Positions 47,480-57,059 of a stretch of DNA of 64,000 nt are shown one piece after another. The DNA comes from Candidatus Thiodiazotropha sp. 'RUGA' (GTDB taxonomy: Bacteria; Pseudomonadota; Gammaproteobacteria; Chromatiales; Chromatiaceae). Location of the stretch: NCBI GenBank assembly GCA_016842065.1, contig JAEPDS010000023.1:1-64000 (forward strand), given 5' to 3'. The position numbers and the translations under genes are program-made. A model generated the notes under the pieces. The model ran no database searches, was not told where the DNA came from, and was given only the letters and a program-made list of their open reading frames with translations. Position 1 is the stretch's first letter, and each line of letters starts with the position of its first letter.

Positions 47480-48535
47480 TCAGTAGGTAAATATCTGAGG
47501 CAGATGCCAATAGTTCCTATTATGAAATCGTCGTACTCGCCTTAAGTAATCAGATACTTTATAAGGGGTAATGGTGATTTTATTGGATTCCGCATTTCTG
47601 TCTTGCTCGACAGATCTTGGAAATTCTAAATACTCTAACAATTCCCCGAATGTTCGTGGTGTTTCAGGGTTGATATCAACACTCCTTTTTAGTTTGATTT
47701 TATTTAAGTAGTTTAGATCACGCTTGGAAAGCTTTTCTTTATATGTTCCTATAGACTTAGTAGAGATTGGGTCTGAGGGAGTCTGATTCCAGGCTTTAGG
47801 TTCACTTCGATTTGTCCATTCCTCATGATACAAGCCTGGCGCTTTTTTATTGGATTCGAATAAGTCATATTCAGTTTTAGATACGTTGAGATAGGAGAAT
47901 AATTCATTTAGTACGTTGTCAGGTTCTGAAACAAATTTCTCATAGCGTAGCTCCATATAATTAGGACAATTACGAGCCTCCAATCCGTGCACCGTATCAT
48001 AAAGCCATCGAGATCCGGCACCGAACAGATTCCATCCTCTCTTCATTAAAGAGCAAACGACATCGCGCCCATCACGCACCATGTGTACGAGTTTTACATC
48101 GCTAAGTACTTTTCCAGCCGTATTCAAGCAATACGCATTTGTTGGTGATTTATCAAAAAAAATTTCACATTTAAAATGATCCAGCAGATGGTCTCGCAAT
48201 GAGCAGATAAACTCAGTTGAACTTGAACTTTGAGAAATCCATTCATGTATCAGTTCATGAGTAATTCCATAATGTTCCTGAAAAGTCATAAATACAGGTA
48301 CATCGACGTAACCTGATGGTTTTGCTTTACCGCCTTGTAAATTTGCTAATTCCTTCTTAAATGAATCAAAATCATATAATTCATGATGATTAAAACAGTT
48401 GAACTCTGGACCGGACCCAATTTTTTTATGTTTACTGACTATATGAGCCAATAGTGTTGTGCCGCTGCTGCCACAACCCCCAACGATACATAAATTTGAA
48501 AGACTATGAGGCTTTTCTTGGTTGAATTTAATCAT
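47480..48535 (-). CDS. sulfotransferase
   Basis: A 351-residue protein of the P-loop sulfotransferase family. The PAPS 5'-phosphosulfate-binding loop GGCGSSGTTLLAHIV is at residues about 18-33 and the 3'-phosphate-binding region appears as VKLVHMVRDGRDVVCSLMKRGW around residue 140, trimmed to its VRDGRDVVCS core. It transfers sulfate from PAPS to an acceptor, perhaps a glycan or lipid, in the cytoplasm. Base composition is much more AT-rich than the surroundings. It stands alone and reads away from the flippase gene. Confidence 0.88.
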   Translation of the reverse strand: MIKFNQEKPHSLSNLCIVGGCGSSGTTLLAHIVSKHKKIGSGPEFNCFNHHELYDFDSFKKELANLQGGKAKPSGYVDVPVFMTFQEHYGITHELIHEWISQSSSSTEFICSLRDHLLDHFKCEIFFDKSPTNAYCLNTAGKVLSDVKLVHMVRDGRDVVCSLMKRGWNLFGAGSRWLYDTVHGLEARNCPNYMELRYEKFVSEPDNVLNELFSYLNVSKTEYDLFESNKKAPGLYHEEWTNRSEPKAWNQTPSDPISTKSIGTYKEKLSKRDLNYLNKIKLKRSVDINPETPRTFGELLEYLEFPRSVEQDRNAESNKITITPYKVSDYLRRVRRFHNRNYWHLPQIFTY

Positions 48536-49244
48536 GTTAATTATAATTAAAATATATAGTTACATGGCAATATTAATGCTAAATATTGATTACGATTTTT
48601 TTATTTTACAATATTTAAATTCCGTATAAAACTCTATAGATCTAATTCTAATTCAGCTTAAAGGTTGTCATGGTAATTCGGGTAGAGCATATGGCTCATG
48701 AAACAACAATAATCTCGAGTATCACGACTTATGCTGAAATATCGTTGCAACAGATACAAAGTAAATGCAAAACATGTGCTATGGCTGTATTAGCAGGAAG
48801 AACGGCTGAATTAGCTATTCACAAACCGGGTAGTAGATCAGTTGGTGTAATGCTATTCTCCATGACTGTAAATAGAAAGAACAAGAACAGAGTCTCTAAA
48901 AATCTTGGTTCATGTGCAATGCCAGTCTGTTAGTAAACTCAGTCATATGCCTATCTAAAACAGTGATCCGGTGAACTAAAAGTTACATGTGTGAGTCTGG
49001 GCTGTGTTTGTAGCTACAATGTTAGGACAACGGTTTTTGTTGTATTCAAGGATACGAATATCAGAAACTAACTACGGAGCATTTTAATAGAAAGCGGTAT
49101 GGCTTAGTGAAAAGTTTTACTATAAGGCTAATATCGAATTCTATTAAGACAATTTATATAATTTAGATGTATAAATAAGCATTATTGGCAAAACATCTTT
49201 AGTTAACGATCAACTTTTAAAATTAATACAATCCATATCATTCA
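48536..49244. other. AT-rich intergenic region
   Basis: About 700 bases between the divergent sulfotransferase and flippase genes. An 87-codon plus-strand frame at 48670-48933 has an AAAGG site but no recognisable domain; it is not called as a gene. Confidence 0.45.
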
Positions 49245-50729
49245 ATGAAAAATATTCCATCATTCGTAAAATCGATAATCAGAAGATTATCGGATTTTGC
49301 CTTTTCAGAAGATGGATCTATAAAAGCAAAAGTCTTACGATCAGGAATTTGGGTCGGTATAAGTAAGGTGTTATTGACACTATTAAGCTTTGTGCGTTCT
49401 GTCGTTCTAGCGCGCTTACTCTCTCCGGATGCATTTGGCTTGATGGGTCTTGCAGGCATAGCAATACGAGCAATAGAAACTTTTACACGTCCTGGAATAA
49501 GCCAAGCATTAATTCAAAGGCAGGATGATTTTGAGAAATCCAGAAACACCGCATTTACGTTATTGTTACTTCGTGGGTTCCTGTTGGCGTTACTCGTTGC
49601 CGTATTGGCTCCATTTATTTCAAGTTTTTACGAAAATGAAACCCTGGAGTCAATGCTGCAAGTATTATGTATTGTATTTATCATCGATGGCCTGACAAAC
49701 ATCAATACAATTAACAAGATGAAGGAGCTAAATTTCAGGCGTATCTCATACATCGAACAACTGACTGAATTTCTATCAACTATCATAGTGATTCTTGCTG
49801 CCTACATAATGAGGAGTGTATGGGCCCTGGTTATCGGGCAACTGGTATCATCAAGTCTCAAGGCTTTGCTGTCTTACTATCTTATAGAGGGTAAGCCAAA
49901 AATCAGTTTTAACTGGAAAATAGCAAAAGAACTACTCTCTTATGGGAAATTTATAACTGCGTCATCAATAGTGATCTTTGTGGCTACGGAAATTGATACT
50001 GCTGTTATAGGTAAAATCATGGGGACAGAAAAACTAGGTTACTATGTTCTTGCGTTCACTTTTGCAGAATTGGCAACCTCAAGTATCTCTAAACTTATAT
50101 CCAGTATCATGTTACCTGCTTATAGCAAACTGCAGTCAGACAAGGCGGCATTAAAGAATGCATATCTGACAACATTGAAATTTGTATGTTTGATTACCTT
50201 ACCTGTCACGGTGGGCGTTGTTTTAACCGCTGACTTGATCATCATTACTGTTTTTGGTGAGAAATGGTATCTATCAGTGACTCCACTTCAGATTCTAATA
50301 GTATTTGGTTTCATCAGATCATTGACCTCAATAAATGGATATTTATTTGAGGGAATTGGAAAGCCACAAATTGCGTTTAAAATAAGTCTTTTAAGGCTAG
50401 CAATTCTGGTGCCGCTGATTGTGCCAATTGCAAAAACATATGGATTAGATGGTGTCGCCGTGTTGATTACAGTAGGTATTGCCGTGCAGTGGATAATCAG
50501 TATTTTTGTTTTGAAAAAACAGATCTATACATCAATTAAAGATATAGCATCAGCCATTTACCCTGCTTTTTGGAGATCGTTGTTGATGGGTTTGTTAGTG
50601 GTACTTGCTATACAATATTTCGACGAAATCCATCTTCTTGACATGATTATTGTGGTATCTATTGGCGTGGTGTCCTATGGGTTATTATCTGCACAGTTGT
50701 TACTAAAAATAAGCAAAATAAAACAATAG
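49245..50729 (+). CDS. Wzx-type polysaccharide flippase (MVF superfamily)
   Basis: A 494-residue membrane protein with about 12-14 TM helices. The start SGIWVGISKVLLTLLSFVRS, followed by ARLLSPDAFGLMGLAGIAI and RPGISQALIQRQD, is typical of the polysaccharide biosynthesis (Polysacc_synt_3) lipopolysaccharide flippase group. It would move lipid-linked oligosaccharide across the inner membrane. AT-rich like its neighbour. No glycosyltransferase or polymerase genes adjoin, which is unusual for a wzx gene. Confidence 0.9.
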   Translation: MKNIPSFVKSIIRRLSDFAFSEDGSIKAKVLRSGIWVGISKVLLTLLSFVRSVVLARLLSPDAFGLMGLAGIAIRAIETFTRPGISQALIQRQDDFEKSRNTAFTLLLLRGFLLALLVAVLAPFISSFYENETLESMLQVLCIVFIIDGLTNINTINKMKELNFRRISYIEQLTEFLSTIIVILAAYIMRSVWALVIGQLVSSSLKALLSYYLIEGKPKISFNWKIAKELLSYGKFITASSIVIFVATEIDTAVIGKIMGTEKLGYYVLAFTFAELATSSISKLISSIMLPAYSKLQSDKAALKNAYLTTLKFVCLITLPVTVGVVLTADLIIITVFGEKWYLSVTPLQILIVFGFIRSLTSINGYLFEGIGKPQIAFKISLLRLAILVPLIVPIAKTYGLDGVAVLITVGIAVQWIISIFVLKKQIYTSIKDIASAIYPAFWRSLLMGLLVVLAIQYFDEIHLLDMIIVVSIGVVSYGLLSAQLLLKISKIKQ

Positions 50730-50810
50730 TTCCCAAACAACACTATATGTTTCAGGATATAGTGGGGAAGTTCCATTAGATGCTCCGTAAAATCAGATAA
50801 ACCTAAATAG

Positions 50811-50963
50811 CTTCAACAATTCTTAGAAAAGCTTAACCAATATCCGGTTATTCATAGGGTATTTACTGGTAATTATTACATCCAGCACTATTATCAAGGT
50901 CAAACAGGCAATTTGAGCGGCATTTATGGCTGTACATATGATCCGAATTCAGGTTGTCACTAA
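50811..50963 (+). pseudogene. unrecognised C-terminal gene fragment
   Basis: A 50-codon frame with no start and an upstream stop reads LQQFLEKLNQYPVIHRVF, then GNYYIQHYYQGQTGNLSG and ends CTYDPNSGCH. The composition is protein-like and it looks like the end of a lost gene. I cannot name the family. The rest of 50730-51351 shows no gene. Confidence 0.3.
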
Positions 50964-51351
50964 TCAGTAGATTTTATGTACCTTCTTTTCATTGAATAGA
51001 GGATCGCAGCTCTCATCAAAGCTTGGCAAAATCTACGCTTTCAATAACCAGCAAGCTTCACTATCGTCAGATTGCCATAGGATCAGGTAAATAAATGGCG
51101 CAGCAAAAAATCCAGTACCAACGCAATTTAGGTTCCCATGTTGGTGGGTGGTCACAATAGTAAAAAACAGCCGACCAAACTGATACAAGATACGCTAAAA
51201 TTTCCTACCAACGCTGTTGTGAAAGTCTGTCTTGTAGACCATACATAATAGGGTATTCGTAATCTTTTTAGATCGGCCTGGTATTACTTTTCCCGCTTCC
51301 TGACTATGCTACCTGGCGTGATTAACGGGATTATTGGGAGAATAATGCAAG

Positions 51352-51387
51352 AAAAAACACCGGACCCAGGGGGGCCAGTGTTTTTTT
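51352..51387 (-). terminator. bidirectional-looking terminator of the small secreted protein gene
   Basis: AAAAAACAC (51352-51360) pairs with GTGTTTTTT (51378-51386) with additional inner CGG/CCA pairing; on the minus strand the T run follows the stem. It lies about 20 bases past the stop of the 66-residue gene. Confidence 0.7.
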
Positions 51388-51405
51388 GTATGAAAAGTGC
51401 GAAGA

Positions 51406-51606
51406 TTACTTGCCGAAGCGGACGACAGGGGTCTGTTCAGCGGTTTTCTGCTCGTAGACATCCCCATAAAAGGCATCATTGTAGTCTTCGATGCTGTAAA
51501 AGGCGTCGAATCCGGTAGCAGCCTTTGGTTGAATGGTTTCGCTTGTGCTGGCAGATACCAGACCGGTTGTTACGAGAAGCAGAGTAGCAATCAGCAGTTT
51601 GTTCAT
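51406..51606 (-). CDS. small secreted protein of unknown function
   Basis: A 66-residue protein with a clear Sec signal (MNKLLIATLLLVTTGLVSAS) and a mature part of about 45 residues rich in aromatic and acidic residues (FDAFYSIEDYNDAFYGDVY). It is followed by a strong terminator on its strand, and lies about 160 bases downstream of dsrB. It could be an independent transcript. No family recognised. Confidence 0.6.
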   Translation of the reverse strand: MNKLLIATLLLVTTGLVSASTSETIQPKAATGFDAFYSIEDYNDAFYGDVYEQKTAEQTPVVRFGK

Positions 51607-51768
51607 CCTGTTATACCTATATAGCTTAAAGATGAATGCAATATAGCATATAATAATAAGCTAATAAACTAAATGTATGTTTTAGGCTTTAAATTCTGAT
51701 GCCTGCTTCACAGTTTCGTGCGCAGATATCTGGGATTTAGAAACAGTATGACTCCAATGGTCTTGGGG

Positions 51769-52845
51769 TCAGAACCTAAGATGCGTGGAGGCATTCAGAC
51801 ATTTCTGTTGTCCTCTCCAGTTGTCGATATGGAACTTGGTGAAAGGCAGCCCGGTCAATTCGAAGAATCGAGGCCAGCCGATACGCTCCACCCAATCATT
51901 GATCCGCTCCCAGTCTTTGGCATGGGTCTGATAAGTCTGGAGAATCCTTTTGACAATGGCGGTGGCCTCAGGCCAGCGTGGTGGATTGTTGGGTATGCCG
52001 GCCGCCACCAGTTTTTGGAATGTGGGCCGGCCCCGGGCATTCGAGTGATTGCCACCAACCCATACCGCCAGCTTTGAGTGTTCCGGGTCGTTGATCTGCA
52101 TCGGCGGGCAGGGCGGATAACAGGCGCCGCAACAGACACACTTTCTCTCATCGACCTCCAGTGAGGGTTTGCCATTGACCATTGCAGGCCGTATTGCCGC
52201 CACCGGGCAACGCGCCACTACCGATGGCCGCTCACATACGTTTGCCACCTGGGTATGATCGATTTTTGGGGGTTTGGTGTGTTGAATATTGATTGCGATA
52301 TCCCCCTGACCGCCGCAATTGATTTGACAGCAGGAGGTGGTGATATGTACCCGGTTGGGCATGTTCCATTGGCGAAATTCATCCACCAACTGATCCATCA
52401 TCGATTTGACCACACCTGAGGCATCCGTGGCGGGTATATCGCAATGCAGCCAACCCTGGGTATGGGAGATGGCTGCAACCGAATTTCGTGTACCACCAAC
52501 CACGAATCCGTTCGATTCCAAGGCTTCGATCAATGACGCCACACGACCCCCGTCGGAGAGCATGAACTCGATATTGCTGCGGATTGTAAAACGGACATAA
52601 CCATCCGCGAACTGATCTCCGATCTCGCACAGTTTACGCAGCGTAAAGAGATCCAGAATCCGTTGGGTGCCCGCCCTCACGGTCCAGATCTCATCACCAC
52701 TCTCCGCCACATGACGAAGGACGCCTGGCCTGGGGTCTTCGTGGTATCGCCAGTGGCCAAAATTCTCACGCATCACAGGATGCATATATTGAATACCATC
52801 TGGACAGCCACTTTCAATCGGAACTCTACGCGCTGCGTTTGACAT
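51769..52845 (-). CDS. dsrB: reverse-type dissimilatory sulfite reductase, beta subunit
   Basis: A 358-residue siroheme protein. Motifs TSCCQINCGGQG (iron-sulfur-siroheme cysteines) and CVCCGACYPPCP (ferredoxin domain) are intact, and the C-terminus HIDNWRGQQ...NASTHLRF follows the sulfur-oxidiser DsrB pattern. In sulfur oxidisers DsrAB runs in reverse, oxidising stored sulfur brought by DsrC to sulfite in the cytoplasm. It follows dsrA with an 11-base gap. No dsrEFHC genes follow; the next gene on this strand is a small secreted protein. Confidence 0.96.
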   Translation of the reverse strand: MSNAARRVPIESGCPDGIQYMHPVMRENFGHWRYHEDPRPGVLRHVAESGDEIWTVRAGTQRILDLFTLRKLCEIGDQFADGYVRFTIRSNIEFMLSDGGRVASLIEALESNGFVVGGTRNSVAAISHTQGWLHCDIPATDASGVVKSMMDQLVDEFRQWNMPNRVHITTSCCQINCGGQGDIAINIQHTKPPKIDHTQVANVCERPSVVARCPVAAIRPAMVNGKPSLEVDERKCVCCGACYPPCPPMQINDPEHSKLAVWVGGNHSNARGRPTFQKLVAAGIPNNPPRWPEATAIVKRILQTYQTHAKDWERINDWVERIGWPRFFELTGLPFTKFHIDNWRGQQKCLNASTHLRF

Positions 52846-52856
52846 CAGATCTCTCC

Positions 52857-54119
52857 TTAAGCCACATCCGCAGACGGATCAGCATGGGGGTGGTGTTCAA
52901 ACCACTTCTTGGCCTCTTCATCCCACTGATCGGTGCGCACATAGGAGTTTTCCCGTGGGTGCACGATCATATTGGGGTCCACATCAATATTCAGCGCTTC
53001 GAGGAAGTTCACCAGGCCGATACGTTCGATCATCTCTCCGATGCGTTCATGCTCGAGAGCGTTCTCAGCAAAGAAGTCGATGGTCTCTTCTGCCAACGCC
53101 ACCAGTTTTTCATAATCCGCCTCACTCTCGAGTTTCATGAATGGAATCATCATGGTGCCGAAACGATCGCCGATCTTCAGGGTGCGTTTGCCGCCAATCA
53201 GCAGGCTGACGCCTCTATCCTTACCGGGGGAGAGCGCCTTGGGCATCACATTCAGACAGTGCATGCAGCGTACACAGTCGGCATTCTCTACCTCCAGCTT
53301 ATCCTCATCAGTGAGTGAGAGGGCGTGAGTGGGGCAGCGGCCGATGACGTGATCGATGATGTATTGCCGACCCTTATCAGAGAGATACTGTTTCACTTCT
53401 GCCTGATCCACCTGCATATCGTCTCGCCAGGTACCGATTACTGCAAAATCGGCACGCTCGATGGCATTCATACAGTCGTTTGGGCAGCCGGAAATCTTGA
53501 ACTTGAATTTATACGGTAGCGCCGGCCGATGCATCTCATCGAGGAAGTTATTGACCAGGCGCCGATGGATCTCATGTTGATTGGCACAAGATTGCTCGCA
53601 ACGCCCAGATCCCACGCAGGATTGAGCCGTTCGCACACAGGGTCCGGCGCCGCCTAAGTCAAAACCGTATTCATTGATCTCGTTGAAGAAGTGCTGGGTG
53701 TTCTCGGTATTTGCACCAATGAACATGATGTTGCCTGTCTGACCGTGAAAGGTGACAAGGCCTGAGCCCCACTTCTCCCAACTGTTTGCCAGCTGGCGTA
53801 AGATCTCTGTGGTGTAGTAGTTTCCGGCAGGGGGTTGCACGCGCAGTGTATGAAACTCTTTCGACTGGGGAAACCGATCGCCAACACTGGAAAAGCGGGG
53901 AATGATTCCACCACCATAACCAAAAACACTGACCGTACCACCTTTCCAGTACCCCTTACGGGTCTCGTAGGAGTATTCCAACTGTCCCAGCAGGTCGTTG
54001 GTGGTTTCCCGTATGCGGCGATCGGGATGGGTGTCACGTAATCTCTTGATGCCTGTGACAAAGCTGGGCCATTCGCCACTTTCCAGCTGATCGAGCATAG
54101 GTGTCGGGTGAGACTTCAT
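52857..54119 (-). CDS. dsrA: reverse-type dissimilatory sulfite reductase, alpha subunit
   Basis: A 420-residue subunit. It begins MKSHPTPMLDQLESGEWPS, and has the ETRKGYWKGGTVSVFGYGGG and FHGQTGNIMFIGANT stretches of oxidative-type DsrA, the siroheme-cluster cysteines (SCVGSGRCEQSC and SGCPNDC) and a ferredoxin-like CVRCMHC. The ATG at 54119 follows AGGAGG by 8 bases; the frame from 54176 is longer but lacks a site. Together with DsrB it forms the alpha2beta2 enzyme. The 5' region 54120-54453 is divided by a short gap to the PstS-like gene. It appears full-length with all key residues. Confidence 0.96.
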   Translation of the reverse strand: MKSHPTPMLDQLESGEWPSFVTGIKRLRDTHPDRRIRETTNDLLGQLEYSYETRKGYWKGGTVSVFGYGGGIIPRFSSVGDRFPQSKEFHTLRVQPPAGNYYTTEILRQLANSWEKWGSGLVTFHGQTGNIMFIGANTENTQHFFNEINEYGFDLGGAGPCVRTAQSCVGSGRCEQSCANQHEIHRRLVNNFLDEMHRPALPYKFKFKISGCPNDCMNAIERADFAVIGTWRDDMQVDQAEVKQYLSDKGRQYIIDHVIGRCPTHALSLTDEDKLEVENADCVRCMHCLNVMPKALSPGKDRGVSLLIGGKRTLKIGDRFGTMMIPFMKLESEADYEKLVALAEETIDFFAENALEHERIGEMIERIGLVNFLEALNIDVDPNMIVHPRENSYVRTDQWDEEAKKWFEHHPHADPSADVA

Positions 54120-54453
54120 CAGAATGCCTCCTGTTCCTGGCCGCTTAACCCGCAGATGCGGCTGATGCTGCGCCATTCGTACCGAGCTTGATTATCGGCT
54201 CTATTCCCTAATAATAGTTGATAAAAATAGTAGGTTAATATCACCTTTGGAATAGACGGACTCAACATTGACGAGCAAATCGGTGTCCAAATGCTTATCC
54301 GGGGGGAGTCGTTTTAGTTAATTATCCATGACAGTGTGACTGACATTCGTGACAATACCGGTCGAGAAAGTAGGGCAGCGAGAGGTTCTGTTCAGTAAAA
54401 AGTTGTGGCAGGCTCTCAGATAGGAGACAAATCTGAATAGTGGCTGATGCGAC

Positions 54454-55335
54454 TCAATTTCGTATCTTTCTTGAGTCAGACCACTGACGCTGCAGATTAC
54501 TGCTTAACCAAACCGCCTCCAGATAGGGTACAACACCATTATCACGCATAATGTCGCGTCCTTCCCGACTGTGTGTATAGTTCAGAAAGCGTTTGACTTC
54601 GGTGTAGTTTTCACTCTCTCTGTTGCTCACGATATAGAGAGGGCGATAGAGGGTATAGGAGCCATTTTTGATATTCTCAAAACTGGGTTCCTTGCCATCC
54701 AGTTTAAGGATCTTGAAGTTTCGCTTGCGAGCACTGCTGATCCCGGTCATACCGATTGCATTGGGATTTTTCTCTATCGCTTTTTCCAGCGGCCCTGAAG
54801 AGGGGAAGAACTCACTGCCCTCAAAGCTCATCTGTGGGTCGTTGAACAACAACTGTCGAATCATGTGCCCGACACCGGATATCTTTCCCTCACGCACATA
54901 GAGTTCCAATGGTTGGTCAGGACCGCCCAATTGAGACCAGTTGGTAATTTTTCCGGTATAGATGTCACGCAGTGACTCCAGGGAGATCGAATCGAGTGGA
55001 TTGGCTTGATTGACCACAACGGTCAAGGCGTCCCAAGCGACTGGGTTGAACTTGATCGAGGCTCGGGATGCTTTGTCATCATTCACACGGAAGCGACATG
55101 AACCGCCTACATCGACGGACTTCGAAATCACTTTCTGAATGCCTTTGCTAGCGCCGCCGCCTTCCAGCTCGATCTTAATGCCGGTTTTCTGCTTATAAGC
55201 GGAAGCCAGTTCGGCCATGAAAGCCTTTTTAGTAATGCCACATCCAGCCCATTTCAGTTCAAGCCCATAGCTGGAAAGTGAATAGCTCAGCATGAGTAGA
55301 AAGCTCAGCCTCTTTATCGATATCTTGACACTCAC
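54454..55335 (-). CDS. orphan PstS-like phosphate-binding protein
   Basis: A 293-residue periplasmic protein with a signal peptide (RLSFLLMLSYSLSSYG) and PstS-type features: LELEGGGASKGIQKVI-like ELEGGGASKGI, NPLDSISLESLRDIYTGKITNWSQLGG, and REGKISGVGHMIRQLLF. Family knowledge: these proteins bind phosphate or a related anion for ABC uptake. No pst genes adjoin and the start is GTG, so it may be a stand-alone sensor or moonlighting binding protein. It lies on the same strand as dsrAB, about 335 bases upstream. Confidence 0.85.
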   Translation of the reverse strand: MSVKISIKRLSFLLMLSYSLSSYGLELKWAGCGITKKAFMAELASAYKQKTGIKIELEGGGASKGIQKVISKSVDVGGSCRFRVNDDKASRASIKFNPVAWDALTVVVNQANPLDSISLESLRDIYTGKITNWSQLGGPDQPLELYVREGKISGVGHMIRQLLFNDPQMSFEGSEFFPSSGPLEKAIEKNPNAIGMTGISSARKRNFKILKLDGKEPSFENIKNGSYTLYRPLYIVSNRESENYTEVKRFLNYTHSREGRDIMRDNGVVPYLEAVWLSSNLQRQWSDSRKIRN

Positions 55336-55827
55336 CGATGCGCCTCAGGGGTCAGTGACCCGTAACCATTCCCCCGGGTCGATAAACTGGCTCGAACATC
55401 CTGATCGAGTTATATAACTGTGCTGATGATCATAGAGGATGCCTGGCAAAGGTAAATTATGGTTTTCCTTAATCAGAGCGCCTGATCTCCCTAAAAAGCA
55501 CTATACATTGATGGCATATTGTTAGAGGTTGTCCATGACTACCGATACTATTAGTTGCACAAACATAATTGGACGGCATGTGTGGTGTCTACACGCGTGC
55601 GTGGCAGGGCTGATGAATTGCATTGTCACAGGTCAGTATGTTACGAATTATGACAATTGAATCAAAAGTGGCATGAGACAGATCAAGTAAACTGGAAATT
55701 CCAATTTTCGCACTGCTCTCGTAGGTTTCTCCTGTGAAATTTTATCTTATACTGGATTTAGGAAAATTTGACCATGGAAAGACAGAGGCCTCCTAAGCTA
55801 AACCTAATCTGTTGATCTATTTGTATC
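55336..55827. other. intergenic region without recognised features
   Basis: About 490 bases between the divergent PstS-like gene and the Cache-GGDEF gene. A TATACT -10-like element is present at about 55747-55752 upstream of the GGDEF gene, without a clear -35. Nothing else recognised. Confidence 0.35.
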
Positions 55828-56982
55828 ATGCAGCCACAAGAAAGAACCGCGATCCTCAATCAGTTTGCTCTGCTTACGGCGCTGTTTCTTTTTGGTATGC
55901 TCCTGCTACTCTTCTATTTCTATGGAAATCTATCCGATAGTCTGCTGCAAAAGCACAAAGACGATGCTCGAGAAGTATCGCAAATCGGCATGGGTGTGAT
56001 CCGTTATTTTTATAAGCTGGAAGTGGCTGGGGAACTGACAATGTCTGAGGCCAAAGGACTTGCGGCCAATGCACTGGAGAGTGCGACTTATGAGAGAAAT
56101 GGTTACTACTGGATCAATCTGGGTAACGGCACTCTCTATATGCAGCCGCATACTCCAGAGCGGGTAGGTATCAATCAAACAGACTGGACCGATATCAAAG
56201 GCAAGCGAATTTTTGAAGAGTTCATCCGTGTTGCCAAGCGGGGTGGCGGCTGGGTAGAGTACTACTGGCAAAAACCTCATAACAGCATGGAGTATAACAA
56301 GGTCTCGTACGTGGACTATTTTGAACCCTGGGATTGGGTGTTGGGAACCGGTAAATATCTTGATGATATCGAGCAGGAGACTAAGGATATCATTATCAGA
56401 GGATCAACCCTGGCTACCATGCTGCTGCTGATTTTTATTGGATTTGCCGCTTTCTTCGGTTCTCAATTGATCGATAGATTGAGTCAGCTGGCAGTCAGGG
56501 ATTCCCTTACCGGTCTTTACAGAAGGCGCTATCTGATTGAGAGTATTCCGTCCCTCATCAAGCATCAACAGAGAGATCCTCATCAACAGATGGCCATTCT
56601 GTTCATGGATATCGATCATTTCAAAGAGGTTAACGATACTCATGGACATGCGGCTGGAGATGAAGTGCTGACCAGGATTGCCGGTATGCTTAGAAAGCGA
56701 TCAAGACCCAGTGACCTGGTGATACGCTATGGTGGAGAAGAGTTCGTTGTCGTAGGGCAGTTTGATAACGATGATGCAATCTTAAGTTATGCAGAACGTA
56801 TACGTGATGTTGTCTCCGACTATCAATTTGCTGTTTCCGACAGTAGCTTCCATATGACCATCAGTATTGGTATTTCGGTATTTATGCCTGGCGAAGAGTC
56901 GTTCGAAAAAGCGATACAGAGAGCAGATGCCTATCTCTACAAGGCAAAGGAGAACGGCCGGGATCAAGTGATAATGCAATAG
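55828..56982 (+). CDS. sCache-GGDEF diguanylate cyclase
   Basis: A 384-residue membrane protein: TM helix (LTALFLFGMLLLLFYFYG), periplasmic single Cache domain (about 40-185: NGYYWINLGNGTLYMQPH, GGWVEYYWQKP and the conserved WDWVLGTGKYLDD), TM helix (LATMLLLIFIGFAAFFGS) and GGDEF domain with RYGGEEF and an RPSD inhibitory site. The sCache family binds small organic acids and related signals in methyl-accepting and cyclase proteins. Likely an active cyclase. Stands alone. Confidence 0.94.
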   Translation: MQPQERTAILNQFALLTALFLFGMLLLLFYFYGNLSDSLLQKHKDDAREVSQIGMGVIRYFYKLEVAGELTMSEAKGLAANALESATYERNGYYWINLGNGTLYMQPHTPERVGINQTDWTDIKGKRIFEEFIRVAKRGGGWVEYYWQKPHNSMEYNKVSYVDYFEPWDWVLGTGKYLDDIEQETKDIIIRGSTLATMLLLIFIGFAAFFGSQLIDRLSQLAVRDSLTGLYRRRYLIESIPSLIKHQQRDPHQQMAILFMDIDHFKEVNDTHGHAAGDEVLTRIAGMLRKRSRPSDLVIRYGGEEFVVVGQFDNDDAILSYAERIRDVVSDYQFAVSDSSFHMTISIGISVFMPGEESFEKAIQRADAYLYKAKENGRDQVIMQ

Positions 56983-57059
56983 ATCTCCAGCTCAACCGAC
57001 TGACTGTTTAGCAAGGGTGTTTACAGCTGTTAAATCTATTAACTGCAAATCGTTTCTAA

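Noticed and set aside
48670-48933. An 87-codon plus-strand frame with an AAAGG site
   Set aside because: No domain, no neighbour logic and random-looking composition in an AT-rich intergenic region; kept out as unsupported.
51067-51140. A MAQQKIQYQRN-like start resembling IS1595-type transposases
   Set aside because: Only about 11 residues are similar, then the frame breaks; too short to call an element.
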